Source: Spirochaetia bacterium (lineage in GTDB: Bacteria; Spirochaetota; UBA12135). Taken from it: DNA of 6,738 nt. Made by a program: the position numbers and the translations under genes. The DNA lies in the NCBI GenBank assembly GCA_003497555.1, contig DNNS01000720.1, positions 5,091 through 11,828 on the forward strand. The letters run 5' to 3'. Shown here in pieces: positions 1-5,777 of the stretch. Every line of letters starts with the position of its first letter. The first letter of the stretch is position 1. Under the pieces are notes generated by a model. That model worked only from the letters and a program-made list of their open reading frames with translations. It ran no database searches and was not told the origin of the DNA.

Positions 1-974
1 CCGGCCGCAAAAATGTCTGCTGTTGCTGTGCTGCTTATTACCGCGCCTGTAGAATTAAGGCGCATACGCTGAATGCCGCTTACAGAAAATCCAACTTCAT
101 TAAGAGCCGGGCGGTACAATCCTGTTGCTGTATCTCCGTTCAAACAAAAGACCGGAGCAGAAACTGTACCTCCTGAAGTTGTAAAGAAATGGGTTGCGGC
201 GTTGGTTCCTGAAACATGTAATTTATGTACAGGAGCATTTATACCTATGCCGACATACCCGCTGGATGTTATTCTCATTCGTTCATATGCCGATGTATCG
301 CCACCGGTAATGAAGCGCATATCAGCGGCTGCGCCTGCAGCGGCAATATTCAGGCCACTGGCATCAATGTCGGATATAAGAGCTGCATAATCCGCCCAAA
401 ATGTCCCGCTAAACAAAGAACTATAGGCGGATAATATTCCGGTAGCGGAAGATGATTTCACCGTGACAACCGACTGAGCTGAGGTTCCGATATTCGGATT
501 TTCCGCAACAATTCCTGATTCGCCGTTTTGACTGTCATATACAGATAGTTTTTTGGATGGACTTGCTGTACCAATACCAACATTTCCGTTCGTTGCCCAG
601 GCAATGCCTCCAAGAGACTGCGCATAATAGGCATAGGGCACTGATTGCAAATAAATATCCGGAGATAAATCACTGCCGCCAACATTTACTCTTAAAAAAA
701 AGGTAAAACTATTGGTAGGTGAAACAGTATATAACGGCACAGCCAAATTTGTGGAAAACACGCCATTATTTACGAGGATTGAACTTGCACCGGAAGAGAA
801 TACACTTATAACACCGGGCATGCGGTAAACAGTATACGTCATGGTTCGTATCCCGCTTACAGGCAGTCCGTTTTCAGTTAACATACCCTGATATTGAATA
901 TATGAGGGAATATCGGCAAAAATATGCCTGCTAATTAAAAACAGGATAATTTTAATAAATATTTTTAATTTCAT
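1..974 (-). CDS. Secreted tail-fibre/adhesin-like protein, 5' part only (cut by window edge)
   Basis: An open frame of 324 codons runs from an ATG at 974-972 to the left edge without a stop, so the C-terminus is missing. Residues 1-20 look like a Sec signal peptide: a lysine-rich start, then a hydrophobic stretch ending in IFA, with likely cleavage before DIPSYIQYQG. That mature N-terminus (residues 21-32) resembles a 'YQGxLT' opening common in bacterial surface proteins. Two copies of a 'VGIG' unit follow, GNVGIGTASPSKKLSV (about 130-145) and GYVGIGINAPVHKLHV (about 239-254), and then TGLYRPALNEVGFSVSG (284-300) and RMRLNSTG (303-310). These units are typical of tail-fibre-like and cell-surface proteins that often end in an S74 intramolecular chaperone domain; that end would lie outside the window. 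A Shine-Dalgarno AGGGG precedes the start. It is divergent from all other genes here. Role unknown: a surface-exposed fibrous protein is the best inference, and a prophage fibre is less likely because of the signal peptide. Confidence 0.8.
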   Translation of the reverse strand, partial: MKLKIFIKIILFLISRHIFADIPSYIQYQGMLTENGLPVSGIRTMTYTVYRMPGVISVFSSGASSILVNNGVFSTNLAVPLYTVSPTNSFTFFLRVNVGGSDLSPDIYLQSVPYAYYAQSLGGIAWATNGNVGIGTASPSKKLSVYDSQNGESGIVAENPNIGTSAQSVVTVKSSSATGILSAYSSLFSGTFWADYAALISDIDASGLNIAAAGAAADMRFITGGDTSAYERMRITSSGYVGIGINAPVHKLHVSGTNAATHFFTTSGGTVSAPVFCLNGDTATGLYRPALNEVGFSVSGIQRMRLNSTGAVISSTATADIFAA

Positions 975-980
975 GTTTTA

Positions 981-985
981 CCCCT
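981..985 (-). promoter_or_regulatory. Ribosome binding site of the tail-fibre-like gene
   Basis: On the minus strand the sequence reads AGGGG followed by six bases (TAAAAC) and then the ATG at 974-972. This is a strong Shine-Dalgarno match at normal spacing. It fixes the start that also gives a sensible signal peptide. Confidence 0.75.
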
Positions 986-1002
986 ATAAATATATCAGTT
1001 AG

Positions 1003-1032
1003 ATTATAATTTCTAAGCACGAATGTTGATAA
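1003..1032 (-). promoter_or_regulatory. Candidate sigma-70-type promoter for the tail-fibre-like gene
   Basis: Read on the minus strand, a perfect TATAAT -10 box lies at 1008-1003, and TTATCA (4 of 6 matches to TTGACA) lies at 1032-1027 with an 18-base spacer. Transcription would begin near 996, leaving a leader of about 20 bases that includes the AGGGG ribosome site. The region is so AT-rich that chance matches are expected, so this is a candidate only. Confidence 0.4.
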
Positions 1033-1195
1033 AATTGAAGACATTTATAATAAAGATTATTAATAATTATTTTACCATTCGCATTCACAATATTTAAAAT
1101 CCTGTTAATGAGTAAAAATTTTTCTGTTTAGCGATCGGTATCTGTGTATATTATAGTACATTTATATCTATTTTTCAATTAATCCGGCAGCTCAC

Positions 1196-1232
1196 AAATT
1201 CCCATTTTTTAAAAAATGATAAGTGGGAATTT
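1196..1232. repeat. Nested inverted repeat in the intergenic region
   Basis: A 9-base arm AAATTCCCA (1196-1204) is perfectly complementary to TGGGAATTT (1224-1232). Overlapping its left arm and loop is a second perfect 16-base palindrome, CATTTTTTAAAAAATG (1203-1218). Neither orientation is followed by a long T-run, so it is a poor match to an intrinsic terminator. It could be a protein-binding operator or simply a structured spacer between divergent genes. Function is not known. Confidence 0.5.
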
Positions 1233-1294
1233 ATAAGATAAATATTTCCATATTTAAAGCAAAAAACCGGGACTTTTTAAGATTCATCATAAAT

Positions 1295-1323
1295 TTGCAA
1301 TAAAATCTGAAATAATGTAAAAT
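1295..1323 (+). promoter_or_regulatory. Sigma-70-type promoter driving the histone-like gene (and possibly dxr onward)
   Basis: TTGCAA (1295-1300; 4 of 6 matches to TTGACA) is followed by a 17-base spacer and TAAAAT (1318-1323; 5 of 6 matches to TATAAT). The expected transcription start is near 1330, giving a 5' leader of about 25 bases that includes the AAGGA ribosome site at 1342-1346. It is the best promoter-like sequence on the plus strand and is properly placed, although the local AT-richness tempers confidence. Confidence 0.6.
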
Positions 1324-1355
1324 TTATATAAATTAACAAAAAAGGATACACCAGT

Positions 1356-1535
1356 ATGAGTATTGATGCATTATTGACTGAAGTTGAAAACCTGAAAACA
1401 GAATATGCCAAGTTTCAGGCCGGCAACAAATCTGCAGGAACCCGCTCCAGAAAATGTCTGCAAACCATTAAAAAAATGGCACAGGAACTGCGCCTGAAAA
1501 TTCAGGAACAAAAAACACAGAACACTCAGAGCTGA
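1356..1535 (+). CDS. Small histone H1/Hc1-like DNA-binding protein (59 aa)
   Basis: ATG at 1356, TGA at 1533-1535, preceded by AAGGA nine bases upstream and by a good promoter. The product has 59 residues, is lysine/arginine rich from residue 24 on, and looks fully helical: an acidic/hydrophobic N-terminal helix (MSIDALLTEVENLKTEYAKF), then AGNKSAGTRSRKCLQ (22-36), then a basic amphipathic helix TIKKMAQELRLKIQEQK (37-53). The 'GNK.A..R.RK' core followed by a K/R-rich helix resembles the N-terminal part of chlamydial Hc1 (family PF07432) and the short 'histone H1' proteins of several environmental phyla. The inferred role is nucleoid binding or compaction. It lacks the long lysine-rich tail of chlamydial Hc1/Hc2. 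It sits alone between its own promoter and a terminator-like hairpin. The assignment rests on motif resemblance only. Confidence 0.7.
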   Translation: MSIDALLTEVENLKTEYAKFQAGNKSAGTRSRKCLQTIKKMAQELRLKIQEQKTQNTQS

Positions 1536-1546
1536 TAATTTATTTA

Positions 1547-1565
1547 CCGCTTCTGCAGAAAGCGG
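1547..1565 (+). promoter_or_regulatory. Alternative hairpin competing with the downstream terminator
   Basis: CCGCTT (1547-1552) can pair with AAGCGG (1560-1565) around a 7-base loop. The right arm is the same sequence that forms the left arm of the terminator-like hairpin at 1556-1587, so the two structures are mutually exclusive. The left arm is part of CCGCTTCTG (1547-1555), which is a near copy of the terminator's right arm CCGCTTTCTG (1578-1587) with one T fewer. This is the geometry of an antiterminator/terminator pair; whether it is used is unknown. Confidence 0.35.
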
Positions 1566-1595
1566 ACTTTAATTAATCCGCTTTCTGTCTGTTTT
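1556..1595 (+). terminator. Rho-independent terminator-like hairpin after the histone-like gene
   Basis: An 11-base-pair perfect stem, CAGAAAGCGGA (1556-1566) with TCCGCTTTCTG (1577-1587), encloses a 10-base loop CTTTAATTAA and is followed by TCTGTTTT (1588-1595). It begins 20 bases after the histone-like stop codon. The U-tract is interrupted (TCTG before TTTT), so termination may be partial. The dxr start codon lies only 7 bases after the T-run, so transcripts of dxr from the upstream promoter must read through it. Confidence 0.7.
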
Positions 1596-1602
1596 AAATG
1601 TT

Positions 1603-2739
1603 GTGCGCAAAATCTTTATACTTGGTTCCACAGGTTCTATTGGAACAGCTGCTCTTGATGTAATTAAAAATTTCCCGGATAAATTTAAAGTAAAAGGCCT
1701 CTCTGCCGGCTCAAACTATCTTCTGCTTGCCGAACAATGCCGCAGGTTTAATCCTGAAATTATCTGCATTAACTGTCCAAAAGGATTAAAATACCTGCAG
1801 GAAGAATTTCCGCAAAAAAAAATCTTTTTTGGCCCTAAAGGTCTGGAAAAAGCGCTTAAAGCCTGTTCTTACGATCTGGCTGTAAATGCATTAGTCGGTT
1901 CCGCCGGTGTAATGCCGACTGTTGCTATCCTCAGGCAGGGCGCCGATGTTGCTCTAGCCAACAAAGAAACCCTGGTAACTGCGGGTCATGTAATTATGAA
2001 CCTTGCTGCCCGTAAAAATGCATCAATTATTCCGGTGGATAGTGAACATTCAGCCATTTTTCACATATTAAGGGGCATAAACCGTAAAGAAATTCATCGT
2101 CTTATTCTTACTGCATCCGGAGGCCCGTTTTATAACAAGCCGGAAATAGGTGAGCCGGCAATAAGCGACGTGCTCTCCCACCCCACCTGGAAAATGGGAA
2201 AAAAAATCACTGTTGACTCTGCAACCATGATGAATAAGGGTTTCGAACTGATCGAGGCTCATTTTCTCTTTCAGATACCCTATGATAAAATCGATGTGGT
2301 AATTCATCCGCAGTCTATAATTCACTCCATGGTGGAATCAATAGACGGTGAAATATATGCCCAGCTGGGTAATACCGATATGAGGCATCCGGTGCAAAAT
2401 GCTCTTACTTTTCCAAGATTAAAACCTACAATTCTTCCCAGATTAAATCTTACTTCAATCCGTGAACTAACCTTTGCCGAACCTGATGAAAAAAAATTCC
2501 CTCTGTTAAAAACCGCCCGGAACTGCGGACTTGCCGGAGGTTCGGTATTAACCGCACTTAATGCTGCCAACGAAGCAGCGGTTTCAGCTTTCCTGGCCGG
2601 AAAAATACGTTTTAGAGCCATTGCCGAAATTGTCGATCAGACCGTTCAAAAACATAATAACCGGACCAAGCCCGGGCTTGAAGAAATCATCGAAATCGAC
2701 AGTCAGATAAAAAAACAAATTTTGTCTAATCTTGATTAA
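1603..2739 (+). CDS. dxr: 1-deoxy-D-xylulose 5-phosphate reductoisomerase (DXR/IspC)
   Basis: Converts 1-deoxy-D-xylulose 5-phosphate to 2-C-methyl-D-erythritol 4-phosphate with NADPH and a divalent metal, the first committed step of the MEP isoprenoid pathway in the cytoplasm. The 378 residues are near the usual length (about 380-400). Visible motifs in order: GSTGSIG (8-14, NADPH fold), NALVGSAGVMPT (95-106), ALANKETLV (117-125), VDSEHSAIFH (145-154, metal ligands Asp146 and Glu148), ASGGPF (171-176), HPTWKMGKKITVDSATMMNK (193-212) with His193, Asn211 and Lys212, then Glu215, and HPQSIIHSMVE (235-245). The C-terminal helical domain includes LNAANEAAVSAFL. All catalytic positions appear intact. 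The GTG start at 1603 is chosen because it gives the family N-terminus MRKIFILGSTGSIG and no in-frame start exists between it and an upstream in-frame stop (1570-1572). No Shine-Dalgarno sequence is visible. It is followed after 50 bases by rseP, a common pairing. Confidence 0.97.
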   Translation: MRKIFILGSTGSIGTAALDVIKNFPDKFKVKGLSAGSNYLLLAEQCRRFNPEIICINCPKGLKYLQEEFPQKKIFFGPKGLEKALKACSYDLAVNALVGSAGVMPTVAILRQGADVALANKETLVTAGHVIMNLAARKNASIIPVDSEHSAIFHILRGINRKEIHRLILTASGGPFYNKPEIGEPAISDVLSHPTWKMGKKITVDSATMMNKGFELIEAHFLFQIPYDKIDVVIHPQSIIHSMVESIDGEIYAQLGNTDMRHPVQNALTFPRLKPTILPRLNLTSIRELTFAEPDEKKFPLLKTARNCGLAGGSVLTALNAANEAAVSAFLAGKIRFRAIAEIVDQTVQKHNNRTKPGLEEIIEIDSQIKKQILSNLD

Positions 2740-2749
2740 AAAAATTATA

Positions 2750-2772
2750 TGCCGGTCTGTACAAGACCGGTA
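2750..2772 (+). promoter_or_regulatory. Intercistronic hairpin between dxr and rseP
   Basis: CCGGTCT (2752-2758) pairs perfectly with AGACCGG (2764-2770) around loop GTACA, with a G-U and a T-A pair extending the base. No T-run follows, so it is unlikely to terminate transcription. It ends seven bases before the AAGGAG ribosome site of rseP, so it could tune rseP translation or stabilise the 5' end of a processed transcript. Confidence 0.5.
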
Positions 2773-2778
2773 AACCAC

Positions 2779-2784
2779 AAGGAG
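2779..2784 (+). promoter_or_regulatory. Ribosome binding site deciding the GTG start of rseP
   Basis: AAGGAG lies five bases upstream of the GTG at 2790. It is the strongest Shine-Dalgarno sequence among the plus-strand dxr-to-hydrolase genes and supports the GTG start, which places the first membrane segment and HELGH motif at the usual distance from the N-terminus. Confidence 0.8.
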
Positions 2785-2789
2785 ATATT

Positions 2790-4202
2790 GTGTTTTCATT
2801 AATTCTTGTTCTGCTTGCCATCGGATTCATGATCTTTATTCATGAACTGGGGCATTTTTTAGCCGCCCGTATGAACGGCGTTAAAGTTGAGGAATTCGGG
2901 ATTGGGTACCCTCCCCGCTTAGCCGGAATTTACCGGCAAAACGGCAGATGGAAACTTCTGCAGAAAGATGAAAAACCGGCAGAAACCGTTTATTCGCTTA
3001 ATGCCCTGCTTTTCGGAGGATTCTGTAAAATGTCCGGAGAACAGTTGACTCCGGAAATGGCTGAAAAAAATTATAAATTTAAAAAAGAAGATTTTTTCGG
3101 AGTAAGCCCTTTACGGCGCCTGCAGATTATTTTTTTCGGCCCTCTGTTCAATTATCTTTCCGGCCTGCTGATTCTTGCCGTAATACTTTTTTTCCCGGTG
3201 AACTTCCATGATTTTGAGCCGGTAATCGATGTGCGCAGTAATTTTAGCAGGCAGGGAGCCGAGGAAGAAACGGTTTTTTTTAATGCCGGTTTTAAAACCG
3301 GAGACCGTATTATTTCCATCAATAATGAAAAAATCTCATATTTCAACGACATCACAGAAAAAATTTCATCCTCGGTCCTGCAGGGAACCAATGAAATGAT
3401 TACACTGGCTTTCAGGCGCAATGAAAAAACAACTTACTCTTTAATCAGACGCAGGCTGATTGCAGACAATATGAATTTATTGACCGAAGGCCTGTTGGGG
3501 ATTGCCCCGCTTACCCTGCCCAAAGTAGCCAAATGCCTGCCTGGTTATCCTGCAGAAAAAGCCGGCATAATTCCCGGAGAAATAATAAAAAGCGTCAATG
3601 GCCGGGACGTAAACTCGGTAGCTGAAGTACAGGAACAAATTTCAAGGCTGGCCAGCACCGCAGTCAACCTTGAGATTATAAACCGCAAGGGCGAAAGCAG
3701 GAAAACTGCAGTTATACCGCGCAGCGAATCAGGCCGGGGTATTATCGGCATTGAATTTGATATTCTCGGCAGCGCTATAAAACGCACTGAACCGGGAAAG
3801 CCTTTTCCGATTAATATAAAAGAAGCTTTTAATGAAGGCAATAATTTTATCATAATGAACATAAAAGGATTCGGACGTATTTTCCGCGGAGAGATTCCTT
3901 TCCGCAAGAGCGTACAGGGACCAATCGGCATTATGGGCACTATGTATTCTGTAGCCCAGTCCGGTTTTTCCAGTTTCATGAGACTTACTGCCTATATCAG
4001 CCTTATTTTGGCTTTTATGAATCTTCTACCCATACCGGTTGTTGACGGCAGCCATATTATTTATAATATAATCGAAATTATTTCCCGCCGGCGCGTTCCC
4101 TTGCGGGTTATAATGGGAATACAGACCGTAGGCGTGGTTATTTTACTCGGGTTTTTTCTATTTGTAACCTTCAATGATGTGAGCAATCTTTTCCGGCGCT
4201 GA
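2790..4202 (+). CDS. rseP: RseP-type site-2 protease (M50 intramembrane zinc metalloprotease)
   Basis: An inner-membrane zinc protease that cleaves membrane-spanning substrates; in E. coli it cuts the anti-sigma factor RseA and remnant signal peptides. The first membrane helix carries the zinc motif HELGH (18-22, Glu19 catalytic). Next come NALLFGGFCKMSGE (71-84, the GG membrane loop) and a second membrane segment around 111-136 with GPLFNYLSG (117-125). Two periplasmic PDZ domains follow, roughly 145-225 (core AGFKTGDRIISINNEKI) and 238-312 (core AEKAGIIPGEIIKSVNGRDV). A third membrane segment holds NLLPIPVVDGSH (411-422), whose Asp419 is the third zinc ligand, and a last helix lies around 440-460. 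The length of 470 is close to the 450 of E. coli RseP. The usual LDGGH reads VDGSH here, a mild variation. The substrate is unknown, since no anti-sigma factor gene is in view. It lies 50 bases after dxr and 6 before iorA, so it is likely co-transcribed with both. Confidence 0.95.
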   Translation: MFSLILVLLAIGFMIFIHELGHFLAARMNGVKVEEFGIGYPPRLAGIYRQNGRWKLLQKDEKPAETVYSLNALLFGGFCKMSGEQLTPEMAEKNYKFKKEDFFGVSPLRRLQIIFFGPLFNYLSGLLILAVILFFPVNFHDFEPVIDVRSNFSRQGAEEETVFFNAGFKTGDRIISINNEKISYFNDITEKISSSVLQGTNEMITLAFRRNEKTTYSLIRRRLIADNMNLLTEGLLGIAPLTLPKVAKCLPGYPAEKAGIIPGEIIKSVNGRDVNSVAEVQEQISRLASTAVNLEIINRKGESRKTAVIPRSESGRGIIGIEFDILGSAIKRTEPGKPFPINIKEAFNEGNNFIIMNIKGFGRIFRGEIPFRKSVQGPIGIMGTMYSVAQSGFSSFMRLTAYISLILAFMNLLPIPVVDGSHIIYNIIEIISRRRVPLRVIMGIQTVGVVILLGFFLFVTFNDVSNLFRR

Positions 4203-4208
4203 TTTTTA

Positions 4209-5777
4209 ATGGGCAGAGAGCTTTTTTTATCCGGAAATGAAGCTTGCGCTCTTGCAGCGTACGACTCCGGATGTTTGTTTGCCAGCGGATACCCTGGGAC
4301 TCCCTCAACAGAAATCCTCGAAAATCTCGGTACTTATAATTCTGTAAATACGTCCTGGGCAACGAATGAAAAAGTCGCTCTGGAACTCTGCATAGGGGCA
4401 AGTTTCGCAGGCAGGCGCAGTCTGGCTGTTATGAAACATGTCGGCGTTAATGTTGCGGCAGACCCGCTGATGACACTTTCCTATACCGGAATCAAAGGCG
4501 GGCTGGTAATAGTAACCTGCGATGACCCGGGAATGCATTCCTCCCAAAACGAGCAGGACAACCGGCATTATGCGCTTTTTGCCAAAATTCCAATGCTCGA
4601 ACCTTCATCATCCGCTGAAGTTTATAATTTTTTAACTGCTGCCTTTTATATATCAGAAAAATTTGATACACCGGTTTTATTCCGTCTGACTACGCGTATT
4701 TGTCATTCTCACAGCCGGGTATTTCCCGGGAAAAAATCAGAATTACCGGCATCCGGTTTTACTATAAACAATCAAAAATACGTTATGATTCCGGCCTGGG
4801 CGCGCATGCGGCATGTTTTTATTGAAAAACGGCTTGCCCTGCTGGAAAAATTTTCCTGCAGCAGCAAGTTTAATATTTTTGAAAAAGGAGCAGGCAGCAG
4901 GCTGATTATTACTTCAGGAATCAGTTATCAATATGTCAGGGAAAATTTTATCAATCTGCCTGTACTCAAGCTCGGTATGACCTGGCCGTTCCCGGCTGAA
5001 AAAGTCAGAAAAATTTCCTGCCGTTTTAAAGAAGTAATGTGCGTGGAAGAACTTGATCCGTTTCTGGAAAATGCCTGCCTGGTCAGCGGAGTTAACAATA
5101 TTATAAAAAGGCCAAAAAATTTCTATATCGGAGAACTTAATCCGGAGCGGGTTAAAGCCCTGCTGGTAAATTTTAAGGATTTTATCAAGCCGGTAAAACA
5201 AAATATTCCGGCAGCCAGACCACCGGCATTATGCAGAGGCTGTCCGCATGCTTTTATGTTTGAAATCTTCCGCGATTACGGGCTGATTGTAGCCGGTGAT
5301 ATCGGATGCTACACACTTGGAACTCTTTCGCCCTATAATGCGCTGCATGCCTGTATAGATATGGGCGCGAGCATTCCCGTCGGACTTGCCCTGCGTGCAG
5401 CCTCGGCCGGTAAACAAAAAAATAAAATAATTTCCGTAATCGGAGACTCGACCTTTTTTCATTCAGGCATTACCGGACTTATTGATGCTGTTTATAACAA
5501 ACGCAGCGGCCTGATTGTTATTCTTGACAACCGCAGTACTGCCATGACCGGCGGACAGGATCATCCCGGTACCGGGAAAACCTTGCCGGGAAATATCAGT
5601 GTCCGGCTTGATATTGAAAAAATCGTCAGGGCCTGCGGCGTAAACCGGGTATTCCAGGTTGACCCGTTTAAAAAAACCGAAACCGCCGCTGTTATAAAAA
5701 AATCTCTTGCCCTAAAAGAAATTGTTGTTATAATCGCTACCAGGGAATGTATTATTTATGGCCCCCAAAAAAGATAA
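4209..5777 (+). CDS. iorA: Indolepyruvate:ferredoxin oxidoreductase alpha subunit lacking the C-terminal ferredoxin domain
   Basis: The catalytic subunit of an enzyme that oxidatively decarboxylates aryl 2-oxoacids (indolepyruvate, phenylpyruvate) to aryl-acyl-CoA, passing electrons to ferredoxin; in some organisms it runs in the reverse, acid-activating direction. The N-terminal pyrimidine-type domain has GYPGTPSTE (27-35) and CDDPGMHSSQNEQD (104-117). A middle domain follows, then LCRGCPHAF (341-349) opening the thiamine-diphosphate domain with GDIGCYTLG (363-371), GDSTFFHSG (412-420) and DNRSTAMTGGQDHPGTG (440-456). The protein stops at residue 522, just after IIATRECIIYGPQKR. Family members are usually about 580-650 residues and continue with two Cys-rich [4Fe-4S] motifs; none is present here. 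Because iorB starts inside the last codons, there is no room for the missing domain downstream. The start, 6 bases after rseP, lacks a clear ribosome site, suggesting translational coupling. Family identity is secure; physiological direction and electron route are not. Confidence 0.93.
   Translation: MGRELFLSGNEACALAAYDSGCLFASGYPGTPSTEILENLGTYNSVNTSWATNEKVALELCIGASFAGRRSLAVMKHVGVNVAADPLMTLSYTGIKGGLVIVTCDDPGMHSSQNEQDNRHYALFAKIPMLEPSSSAEVYNFLTAAFYISEKFDTPVLFRLTTRICHSHSRVFPGKKSELPASGFTINNQKYVMIPAWARMRHVFIEKRLALLEKFSCSSKFNIFEKGAGSRLIITSGISYQYVRENFINLPVLKLGMTWPFPAEKVRKISCRFKEVMCVEELDPFLENACLVSGVNNIIKRPKNFYIGELNPERVKALLVNFKDFIKPVKQNIPAARPPALCRGCPHAFMFEIFRDYGLIVAGDIGCYTLGTLSPYNALHACIDMGASIPVGLALRAASAGKQKNKIISVIGDSTFFHSGITGLIDAVYNKRSGLIVILDNRSTAMTGGQDHPGTGKTLPGNISVRLDIEKIVRACGVNRVFQVDPFKKTETAAVIKKSLALKEIVVIIATRECIIYGPQKR

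Larger units (their letters stand above)
975..1355. other. AT-rich divergent intergenic region (381 bases)
   Basis: No credible gene was found here on either strand. The stretch is conspicuously AT-rich compared with the flanking genes and separates two divergent transcription units. It holds the ribosome binding site and a candidate promoter for the minus-strand tail-fibre-like gene at its left end, and a good promoter and ribosome binding site for the histone-like gene at its right end. The middle (about 1035-1195) contains runs such as TTTATAATAAAGATTATTAA and one palindromic CGATCG (1132-1137), but nothing I can assign. A nested inverted repeat sits at 1196-1232. Confidence 0.7.

Noticed and set aside
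73..434. Plus-strand open frames at 73-390 and 225-434
   Set aside because: They lie opposite the continuous signal-peptide-bearing minus-strand gene, have no family features, and are shadows of it.
458..685. Minus-strand open frame of 75 codons
   Set aside because: It is in a different frame from, and wholly inside, the tail-fibre-like gene, which has clear family motifs across this region.
1026..1051. TTGATA (1026-1031) with TATAAT (1046-1051) as a plus-strand promoter
   Set aside because: The spacer is only 14 bases and no plus-strand gene follows for 300 bases; the 1295-1323 promoter is far better placed.
1141..1170. TATATTATAGTACATTTATA as a chromosome-dimer resolution (dif-like) site
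   Set aside because: The two arms do not match the conserved XerC/XerD half-sites; AT-richness alone explains the resemblance.
3545..3979. Minus-strand open frame of 144 codons opposite rseP
   Set aside because: It is fully antisense to the second PDZ and C-terminal region of a well-supported gene and shows no recognisable domain or ribosome site.
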